Source of the DNA: Tolypothrix brevis GSE-NOS-MK-07-07A
GTDB taxonomy: Bacteria > Cyanobacteriota > Cyanobacteriia > Cyanobacteriales > Nostocaceae
DNA length: 56,201 bases
Direction: 5' to 3'
NCBI GenBank assembly: GCA_019358985.1
Contig: JAHHIJ010000041.1
Location: 1-56,201 of the forward strand
The notes below the pieces were generated by a model. It was given only the letters and a program-made list of their open reading frames with translations. It did no database searches and was not told where the DNA came from. The position numbers and the translations under genes are program-made. Below are positions 51,901 to 56,201 of the stretch, in pieces (positions within the stretch are counted from its first letter, which is position 1; the number at the start of each line of letters is the position of its first letter).

Positions 51901-52146
51901 TTGAATTTATCAGCAGAGAACTTAATTTTAATGGCGTTTAAGCAAGGGGAAGATGACCAAGACTGGATTCTCCGATGTTATGAGTGTCACGGAGAAGCCG
52001 CTGAGTTGGCTTTAACAAGCGATTTGAAGTTAAGTTTAACAGATTCAGTGGATTTATTGGAACGCTATTTGTCCACCACTGAATCGTCATCTCACAGCAT
52101 AAAGCCTTGGAAAATCTCCAGTTTCAAAGTTATTTCTGGATTTTGA
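48910..52146 (+). CDS. Alpha-mannosidase, glycoside hydrolase family 38
   Basis: Retaining alpha-mannosidase, 1078 aa, no signal peptide, so probably cytosolic. After an N-terminal beta domain (1-195) the catalytic barrel starts LLGHAHLDLAWLW with zinc ligands His239 and Asp241. WVPDTFGF holds the nucleophile Asp351. HRGCYTTHADQKRWNR and NQFHDILPGSSI (third zinc His) follow, then the C-terminal beta domains (about 700-1078). Three stretches look like repeats captured in frame: residues 198-232, 478-507 and 718-730. None removes a catalytic residue. Its role may be turnover of mannose-containing glycans or stored polysaccharide. Confidence 0.93.
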   Translation: MTPPTKLILSAIELLRSCCQVNVQSTWLYKEADLAIADITLSELSVWTPVDLNEKGHVAWSGERKVLWLAQKLIVTQNLHSFPLAGLCLRLALTWWADSAQVYVNGELAVEGDLFDCSPRVLLSREVMPGEEFIVAVRLTSPAHCDGALMRSLLVYESNNGLDPGFLADEFSVLLCFLERFAPDKLDVLADVVKEVTNREDTKDTKEEWERRFLAMRQNLVESKIENLISKIYLLGHAHLDLAWLWRVSETWQAAQSTFESVLKLQEDFPELIFCHSTPALYAWVEEYRPDLFAAIQKAVAAGRWEVLGGFWVEPELNLISGEAIARQLLYGQRYVLERFGKVSTIVWVPDTFGFCATLPQFFALAGIEFFVTQKLRWNDTTKFDYGAFWWRSPDGSEVFSYMSALIGEGIDPVKMASYACEWQIQTGLEDSLWLPGVGDHGGGPTRDMLETAQRFSKSPFLPKLEFTTAEKYLQQIKESGGQGGQEDTGTWETSFPLSPSPTPFPTWNDELYLEFHRGCYTTHADQKRWNRRCEGLLYEAELFAALATIICKATYPKREIEAAWKKVLFNQFHDILPGSSITEVYTDALPTWQEVEQVGSEILQNSLSAIASHITLPEPPHPGSLPIFVFNSLNWQRSEVVVVDLPDSFPEASIYNWAGVALPCQFREPSKLIFLAGDIPPIGYRIFWLCPLNPKNDHSSAHPDDTKTGLRKQEHFDPKSRDAINRVFTLENEFLKVIVDEENGDLSAIFDKVNHREVLSQVGGNQLQAFQDSGQYWDAWNIDPNYAEHPLPPTQLKSIQWLEQGVVQNRLRVVRQLGKSEFCQDYILEAGSPMLKIATTVNWQESQVLVKAAFGLNVEAATATFEIPCGAIRRPTKRETPAEKAKWEVPALRWADLTEEQDKSIYGVSLLNDCKYGYDSQPQQLRLTLLRSPKWPDSQADQGFHEFTYALYPHAGSWESAHTVRRGYELNTPLQVMLNPAKAANSKFSAVESMSFLNLSAENLILMAFKQGEDDQDWILRCYECHGEAAELALTSDLKLSLTDSVDLLERYLSTTESSSHSIKPWKISSFKVISGF
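51071..51098. repeat. Dispersed palindrome inserted in the GH38 coding region
   Basis: AGACGCGATTAATCGCGTCT (51075-51094) is a perfect 20-base palindrome flanked by GTAG and TTAC, a member of the same family as the intergenic repeats (e.g. 38906-38931). It is read in frame as SRDAINRVFT. Confidence 0.9.
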
Positions 52147-52203
52147 AGTCTTCCTACGTAGTCGGCGCTGTACTCGCTGACTACGAATGATTTACGAATG
52201 ATT

Positions 52204-52335
52204 CTAATCTTCGTGGTCATCAAAAGGATCATTTAATTGCTTGCTTGGAGGACCAAAAGAAGTATAAATAGATGCTACGGTGATGGCGACCACCCCTGCA
52301 CATACAGAAATGATAAGAACTGTTGCGGGTTCCAT
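52204..52335 (-). CDS. psbN: Photosystem II assembly protein PsbN
   Basis: 43 aa, too short for usual gene callers. It begins MEPATVLIISVCAGVVAITVAS (one thylakoid helix) and ends with the diagnostic FGPPSKQLNDPFDDHED. PsbN helps repair and assemble the PSII reaction centre but is not a stable subunit. It is encoded opposite and adjacent to psbH, the conserved cyanobacterial and plastid arrangement, 88 bases apart, so the two probably share a divergent promoter region. Confidence 0.95.
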   Translation of the reverse strand: MEPATVLIISVCAGVVAITVASIYTSFGPPSKQLNDPFDDHED

Positions 52336-52423
52336 AATCAAAAAATAAATTATGAGTGCTATTCTTATAGAATATTACAGAAGATTAAAAAAGACGAGTG
52401 CAACTCTAATTTAAAGGTGAATT

Positions 52424-52627
52424 ATGGCACAACGGACTTGGTTGGGAGATGTCCTCAAACCATTGAACTCTGAGTATGGTAAAGTAGCTCCTGGTTGGAG
52501 TACAACTCCTGTGATGGCTGTTTTTATGCTGTTATTTTTGGTGTTTTTGCTGATTATTCTCCAAGTTTACAATTCCTCACTACTTATTCAGGATGTAAAC
52601 GTAGATTGGCGGAGTTTAGGCAATTAA
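52424..52627 (+). CDS. psbH: Photosystem II reaction centre protein PsbH
   Basis: 67 aa PSII subunit needed for stable binding of CP47 and QA-QB electron flow. [31 protein letters not shown] is the conserved stromal part; one thylakoid helix spans about 30-50 ([22 protein letters not shown]), and the lumenal end is [19 protein letters not shown] before the ATG is a good ribosome site. A strong terminator follows 48 bases after the stop. Confidence 0.97.
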   Translation: MAQRTWLGDVLKPLNSEYGKVAPGWSTTPVMAVFMLLFLVFLLIILQVYNSSLLIQDVNVDWRSLGN

Positions 52628-52675
52628 GTAATGCGATATGGCTTAATCTTGCGTTCTTGCAAGCGATCGCACTCC

Positions 52676-52698
52676 CCCGGCTTGTCCGGGTTTTTTTA
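52676..52698 (+). terminator. Rho-independent terminator of psbH
   Basis: CCCGG-CTTGT-CCGGG followed by seven T residues (52691-52697). A compact 5-bp GC stem with T-run. Confidence 0.85.
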
Positions 52699-52759
52699 TA
52701 ATTAACTGTAGGGTTGATAGTTGTTGGTTGTTAGAGGGTTGTCAAAAAGTACTCATAAC

Positions 52760-52787
52760 GACCATCCACCATCCACCATCCACTTAC
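52760..52787. repeat. CCATCCA heptamer repeat in the tatA leader
   Basis: ACCATCCACCATCCACCATCCACTT holds three CCATCCA units directly upstream of the ribosome site and start of tatA. Confidence 0.85.
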
Positions 52788-52806
52788 ATTTAAAGGATGA
52801 AAAATC

Positions 52807-53079
52807 ATGAATATATTTGGTATTGGTTTGCCGGAAATGGGTCTAATTATGGTAGTAGCGCTGTTAATCTTTGGTCCGAAGAAATTGCCAGAAATTGGAC
52901 GTAGTATGGGTAAAGCTATTCGTGGCTTTCAAGAAGCTTCGTCGGAGTTTCAAAGCGAGTTTAAGCGGGAAGCTGAAAAATTGGAAGAAGCGGTGAAAAC
53001 TACTGCTGAACTTGAACCGAAGCAAATTGAAGCATCTTCAACACAGAAGGATACTGCTAGTTCTTCCCAACAAAGCTAA
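52807..53079 (+). CDS. tatA: Twin-arginine translocase subunit TatA/E
   Basis: 90 aa pore-forming subunit of the Tat export system for folded proteins in thylakoid and plasma membranes. The N-terminal helix MNIFGIGLPEMGLIMVVALLIFGPKKLPEIGRSMGKAIRGF has the conserved FGPKKLPE hinge. An amphipathic helix and an acidic/Ser-rich tail (ending SSQQS) follow. AAAGGATG precedes the ATG. pth starts seven bases after its stop, so the two are co-transcribed. Confidence 0.95.
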   Translation: MNIFGIGLPEMGLIMVVALLIFGPKKLPEIGRSMGKAIRGFQEASSEFQSEFKREAEKLEEAVKTTAELEPKQIEASSTQKDTASSSQQS

Positions 53080-53085
53080 AGGTTA

Positions 53086-53718
53086 ATGACAGAAGTTGTG
53101 ACGATGGTAATTCCCCAGCTAATTGTCGGTTTGGGGAATCCAGAACCTAAGTACGATAAAACACGCCATAATATTGGCTTTGCAGCTCTAGATGCGCTAT
53201 CTCGTTCTTGGAAGATTCCTTTAACGGAAAATCGCAAGTTTCAAGGTGAATTTGGCGAAGGAATTGCACCAAATAGAGAGAAAATCCGGTTGCTGAAACC
53301 ACTTACTTATATGAATCTCTCTGGACAGTCAATACAAGCTGTGACAAGTTGGTACAAATTGCCGCCTGAGTCGGTGCTGGTGATTTATGATGATATGGAT
53401 TTACCTTTAGGAAAAACTCGCTTGCGCTTATCTGGTTCCGCTGGGGGACATAATGGAATGAAAAGTGCGATCGCTCATCTTGGCACTCAAAACTTTCCCC
53501 GTTTGCGAATCGGCATTGGTAAACCCAAAAATTCTGAGAGTAGCGATGATTCCAATACTGTATCCCACGTTCTGGGGCGATTTTCTGCCAGCGAAACTAA
53601 ATTGATGTCTGAGGTTCTCCAATTCGTGGTTGAGTGTGTAGAACTCAGCCTGAAGCAAGGAGTAGAAAAGGCGATGAATCGCTGTAATAGTTATACTATC
53701 AGCAATTCTCAATCTTGA
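53086..53718 (+). CDS. pth: Peptidyl-tRNA hydrolase
   Basis: Releases peptidyl-tRNA that drops off ribosomes; cytosolic. 210 aa. IVGLGNPEPKYDKTRHNIGF holds catalytic His28. Further conserved parts are KPLTYMNLSGQSI with the substrate Asn, VIYDDMDLPLGKTRLRLSGSAGGHNGMKS (Asp and His of the active site) and the C-terminal lid. The start may be the first ATG or the one six codons later (MVIPQLIVGL). Directly downstream of tatA. Confidence 0.95.
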   Translation: MTEVVTMVIPQLIVGLGNPEPKYDKTRHNIGFAALDALSRSWKIPLTENRKFQGEFGEGIAPNREKIRLLKPLTYMNLSGQSIQAVTSWYKLPPESVLVIYDDMDLPLGKTRLRLSGSAGGHNGMKSAIAHLGTQNFPRLRIGIGKPKNSESSDDSNTVSHVLGRFSASETKLMSEVLQFVVECVELSLKQGVEKAMNRCNSYTISNSQS

Positions 53719-53729
53719 GTTATTGATAA

Positions 53730-53826
53730 GTAGATAAGCATAAATAAACGCTCATTAACGTAGTAACGGCTAAAGCCGTTAAAATCACGACTCGACGAGC
53801 GGTAAACCGCTCACTACAAAGTAGGA
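53730..53826. repeat. Composite two-hairpin repeat
   Basis: AAGTAGATAAGCATAAATAAACGCTCATTAACGTAGTAACGG... contains the hairpins AACGGCTAAAGCCGTT (53763-53778) and GAGCGGTAAACCGCTC (53796-53811) plus ACTAC. It is a diverged copy of the element at 42856-42992, lacking the right-hand inverted repeat. Confidence 0.8.
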
Positions 53827-53912
53827 AAGACTAAAATTTATTGTACATGATTAAAGCAACGGACTCATATCATGTCCGTTTAATTAACAGTAATAAAAAC
53901 GTCGCAACCGCC

Positions 53913-54023
53913 GTAGAGACGTTCCGGCGGAACGTCTTTACATCATAACCGGCGGAACGTCTTTACATCATAACCGGCGGAACGTCTTTACATCATAACC
54001 GGCGGAACGTCTTTACATCATAA
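53913..54023. repeat. Palindromic repeat expanded into four 25-bp tandem units
   Basis: The palindrome GTAGAGACGTTCCGGCGGAACGTCTTTAC is followed by tandem copies of its right half: the unit CCGGCGGAACGTCTTTACATCATAA occurs at 53924, 53949, 53974 and 53999 without visible change. Spacers between hairpin halves are only 8 bases, so it is not a CRISPR array. Confidence 0.95.
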
Positions 54024-54046
54024 GTAATTTTCCGGAAATTATATCA

Positions 54047-54063
54047 CACCCCAAGAAGGGGTG
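54047..54063. terminator. Possible terminator hairpin between pth and rpsU
   Basis: CACCCC-AAGAA-GGGGTG forms a 6-bp GC-rich stem between convergent genes. The flanks are AT-rich but without a clean T-run. Confidence 0.4.
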
Positions 54064-54151
54064 CGATCGCTTAGTTTGTTTAAAAATGATATTTAGTGCG
54101 CTGTGGCTTGTTTAACATTATGTCATCAAGAAACCCCAGCACAAAATAGGT

Positions 54152-54331
54152 TTAATTAAAACGGCGTTTGCGTCTAGCTGCTACTGCTTTACGTTTGCGT
54201 TTTTCTATGGGTGTTTCAAAGTGGCGATGATACTTCACGTCGGCTAAGATTCCAGCTTTGGAAACCTGGCGTTTAAAGCGACGTAGAGCCGAATCTATGC
54301 CTTCGTTGTCTCCTAAAACCACTTGGGTCAT
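54152..54331 (-). CDS. rpsU: 30S ribosomal protein S21
   Basis: 59 aa, highly basic. [48 protein letters not shown] is the standard cyanobacterial S21 sequence, and the tail is RRKRRFN. The ATG at 54329-54331 gives the canonical N-terminus; the frame stays open for 30 further codons upstream, but that part ([12 protein letters not shown]...) is not S21-like and GAGG lies 11 bases before the chosen start. Confidence 0.95.
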   Translation of the reverse strand: MTQVVLGDNEGIDSALRRFKRQVSKAGILADVKYHRHFETPIEKRKRKAVAARRKRRFN

Positions 54332-54517
54332 TCTGAATTTTTCCTCATTATGAATAATTTCCATTGTAATAGTAGCCTCAATTTGATTGAAACTGCTTTT
54401 TTCATAATGATGATTAGACACAATTTATTACGCCCAAGTTGATTTTATGCACTTAGTGGTAGTAAAATTACTGCTCACTGACAATCAGCCTTTGTCGGAT
54501 GTTGGAGAAAATCTACT

Positions 54518-55432
54518 TTAATCCTGAATTGGTAATTCTTCTCCACCACTTATGTCTTCTTTTATGATATCAGGCTCTTGGTCAAATGTTTTGATGGCAA
54601 GAGCGAGTTGATAAAGATGGCGACGGGGTAAAGATGTAACTTTTGCTAACTCACGGCTAGCTTGCGATCGCGATATTCCCTGATTCATAATCGCAATTAA
54701 TTCTACTTTTAATTCGGCTTCGCTCAGTTGCGGTTTGTCGGCTGGAGTTCCTGCCACTACTAAAGTATACTCGCCAATTGGTTCGCGATTTTGATAAGTT
54801 GCGATCGCATCCCCAATTGTTCCCCGCCAAAATTCTTCGTGTAATTTTGTTAACTCCCGTGCCAAGACAATTTTGCGATCGCTTCCAAATATTTCTGCTA
54901 AATTTTGTAAAGTATCTCGCAACCGGTGCGGCGATTCGTAGAAAATTAAAGTGCGGGATTCTGTCTGTAAAGACTCTAAATGTTCTTGACGTTGTTGAGC
55001 TTTTGTGGGCAAAAAGCCTTCAAAGACAAATCTATCTGTAGGCAACCCCGCTGCACTAATCGCTGTAATTGCAGCAGTAGCGCCAGGAATTGGTACTATA
55101 ATTACAAGGGCGTCAATACAAGCCTTGACCAATTCATATCCCGGATCGGAAATTAGGGGAATACCTGCATCTGTCACCAGAGCGATCGCTTTCCCATTCT
55201 TTAAATGCTCTAATAATTCCGGGATACGACTTTGACGATTATGCTCGTGGTAACTTATCTGTGGTGTTTTAACTTGAAAATGTTGTAACAGTTTACCAGT
55301 ATGGCGTGTGTCTTCTGCCGCAATTATATCTACAGTTTGCAAAATTCGCACCGCCCGGAAAGTCATATCTTCCAGATTGCCAATTGGTGTCCCGACGATG
55401 TAAAGTGTTCCTGGTTTAGGATCGGTTTGCAT
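54518..55432 (-). CDS. rsmI: 16S rRNA (cytidine(1402)-2'-O)-methyltransferase
   Basis: SAM-dependent enzyme that 2'-O-methylates C1402 at the ribosomal P site. 304 aa. LYIVGTPIGNLEDMTFRAVRILQTVDIIAAEDTRHTGKLL (about 9-49) is the tetrapyrrole-methylase-like core; ALVTDAGIPLISDPGYELV (about 98-116), PIPGATAAITAISAAGLPTDRFVFEGFLP and ESPHRL complete the family signature. The C-terminal HTH-like segment SRSQASRELAKVTSLPRRHLYQLAL is also usual. It lies upstream of rpsU on the same strand, with 96 bases between the rsmI stop and the canonical... region of S21 lying downstream. Confidence 0.95.
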   Translation of the reverse strand: MQTDPKPGTLYIVGTPIGNLEDMTFRAVRILQTVDIIAAEDTRHTGKLLQHFQVKTPQISYHEHNRQSRIPELLEHLKNGKAIALVTDAGIPLISDPGYELVKACIDALVIIVPIPGATAAITAISAAGLPTDRFVFEGFLPTKAQQRQEHLESLQTESRTLIFYESPHRLRDTLQNLAEIFGSDRKIVLARELTKLHEEFWRGTIGDAIATYQNREPIGEYTLVVAGTPADKPQLSEAELKVELIAIMNQGISRSQASRELAKVTSLPRRHLYQLALAIKTFDQEPDIIKEDISGGEELPIQD

Positions 55433-55639
55433 TCTTCATTTTTTTGGTTGTTAGTCAACACTCAACAGTCTACAATTATCTACTAACTATAGCGATTATC
55501 AGTTGGGTGCAATACATCAAGGAATTAAGGAACCGCAGATGAACGCAGATGAACGCTGATAAATTTGTACTTGATTCAAATGAGAAGCGCTATATTAACA
55601 TTCAGTAGACCGAAAAGTTCTGCGATCGCTCTGTGATAA

Positions 55640-55730
55640 TAGACATCTCCAGAAACTAATTATGCGTTGCCCGAAACCCTTGATTAGACGTAGCACTGCT
55701 ACGTCTCTACGTCTTTTCTGGAGATGTCTA
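55640..55730. repeat. 91-bp MITE-like element with 16-bp perfect terminal inverted repeats
   Basis: The left end TAGACATCTCCAGAAA (55640-55655) is the exact inverse complement of TTTCTGGAGATGTCTA (55715-55730). Inside are TATGCGTTGCCCGAAACCCTTG and the palindrome AGACGTAGCACTGCTACGTCT. Related elements or pieces lie at 14221-14283, 34560-34850, 38882-38971 and 39035-39120. Confidence 0.92.
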
Positions 55731-55741
55731 ATGACCTTAGC

Positions 55742-55882
55742 TAAGTGGGTGGAAATAAATAAACGTAACTATGTCATTGCGAATGAAGCAAAGCGGAATG
55801 AAGCAATCGCAAGGGTTTGGGATTGCTTCTCTTCACTTCGTTACGCTCGCAATGACAACAAATAACTTTTTCCACCCACTTA
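55742..55882. repeat. 141-bp MITE-like element with TAAGTGGGTGGAAA ends
   Basis: The left end TAAGTGGGTGGAAA (55742-55755) and the right end TTTTCCACCCACTTA (55868-55882) are inverse complements over 14 bases. The interior includes CATTGCGAATGAAGC...GCTCGCAATGACA, itself an inverted pair. The ends resemble those of 42856-42992, suggesting one element family with different interiors. Confidence 0.9.
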
Positions 55883-55948
55883 TCTTGGATAAAGTCGAAC
55901 TTCTAGAATAACCTATACAATTTATTTAAAGAAGCTACTGAAATTATT

Positions 55949-56201
55949 ATGGCAACCACATCTAATGTTCAAGTGACAATTTCCCTATCAGATCCGGATT
56001 TAGATGACCAAGAGTTGCAAGCAGAAGTGGAAAATTTGCTACCCCAGGTTAGAGAGGTGGATGGGGTAGAAGAGGCAGATTTAGTATCAGTTACAGGAAC
56101 CCCGCGAAGTGCAAAGGCTTTGGGGGGCTTTTTGTTAGGGGTGTTAAGTGCAGAAGTTAAACCAGCTAATATAAAAGCTTTGTTTGGATTTTTGAGCGAT
56201 C
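55949..56201 (+). CDS. Start of an EACC1-like protein (cut by window edge)
   Basis: 84 residues visible. The N-terminus VQVTISLSDPDLDDQELQAEVENLLPQVREVDGVEEADLV is a ferredoxin-like strand-helix-strand, followed by GTPRSAKALGGFLLGVLSAEVKPANIKALFGFLSD. This layout (ISLSD-type strand, acidic helix, 'VDGVEEADLV' strand, then 'P-x-x-AKALG' and a hydrophobic helix leading to a second strand) resembles EACC1, the effector-associated constant component of NTP-dependent conflict systems, usually next to a caspase-like or trypsin-like effector gene. I rely on pattern memory, and the partner gene is outside the window. Confidence 0.55.
   Translation, partial: MATTSNVQVTISLSDPDLDDQELQAEVENLLPQVREVDGVEEADLVSVTGTPRSAKALGGFLLGVLSAEVKPANIKALFGFLSD

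Larger units (their letters stand above)
55433..55948. repeat. Repeat-filled gap before the right-edge gene
   Basis: No gene is seen. 55529-55600 is a copy of the AACCGCAGATGAACGCAGATGAACGC repeat (partner at 12628-12699). 55640-55730 and 55742-55882 are two MITE-like elements (separate entries). The last 66 bases before the edge gene are plain AT-rich promoter-like DNA. Confidence 0.7.

Noticed and set aside
52237-52473. Plus-strand frame between the mannosidase and psbH genes
   Set aside because: It overlaps psbN on the other strand and the start of psbH in another frame; both real genes are unmistakable.
53913-54023. CRISPR array
   Set aside because: Units are contiguous 25-bp copies without unique spacers, derived from a palindromic repeat; no cas genes are present.
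55662-55865. Plus-strand frame of 67 codons near the right edge
   Set aside because: Translation of two adjacent MITE-like elements; no independent evidence for a gene.

Overview
The window reads as chromosome of a filamentous, heterocyst-forming cyanobacterium (order Nostocales). It is AT-rich and dense in the HIP1 octamer GCGATCGC. It carries photosynthesis genes (psbH with divergent psbN, ndhK, a plastoquinone-type prenyltransferase) and a polysaccharide cluster resembling the heterocyst envelope polysaccharide (HEP) island. It is peppered with short palindromic and heptamer repeats typical of that group. No rRNA, tRNA, CRISPR array, transposase or prophage was recognised.

Layout. 1-7.2 kb: tail of an unknown gene, a tRNA-dihydrouridine synthase, dnaK with a long possibly structured leader and a strong terminator, RNase Z, and a fused PabA-PabB aminodeoxychorismate synthase. 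7.2-19.5 kb: polysaccharide assembly. A minus-strand run encodes a GT4, a GT2, a Wzy/ligase-like membrane protein, a second GT4, a methyltransferase and a HepC-like sugar-phosphate transferase. A plus-strand run encodes a GT2, a HepA-like ABC exporter and a Wzc-like co-polymerase/kinase. The exporter stops right after its LSGGQ signature, and one GT4 lacks its usual C-terminal end, so the cluster shows two possible breakpoints. The wzc stop codon lies in an exact 112-bp tandem duplication. 19.9-22 kb: a small hypothetical gene and a CHAT-protease/GUN4 fusion, then three stacked palindromes.

22-34 kb: mainly housekeeping genes: plqA-like prenyltransferase, ynfA, a solitary ndhK, a GNAT protein, ruvX whose N-terminus is built from an in-frame minisatellite, a DUF3727 protein, yqeG, proB, a DUF5895 protein, mltA and a squalene/phytoene synthase. 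34-39 kb: a repeat array, a 1261-aa hybrid histidine kinase and a LuxR-type regulator. 40-48.8 kb: DUF4168 protein, holA, a 2H phosphoesterase, a GNAT enzyme, an unannotated 45-aa membrane peptide, a TerB-like protein, murF, a VapBC-like toxin-antitoxin pair and two conserved-type hypotheticals. 48.9-56.2 kb: a GH38 alpha-mannosidase with several in-frame repeat insertions, psbN/psbH, tatA, pth, rpsU, rsmI, two MITE-like elements, and at the right edge the start of a gene resembling EACC1, the constant component of NTP-dependent conflict systems.

How it fits together. The HEP-like genes cover lipid-linked initiation (HepC), chain building (glycosyltransferases), polymerisation, and export with length control (HepA, Wzc). 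The most unusual features are the truncated exporter, the CHAT-GUN4 fusion, the EACC1-like edge gene, and the extent to which short repeats have been absorbed in frame into RuvX, GH38 mannosidase, a histidine kinase and a 497-aa hypothetical protein.
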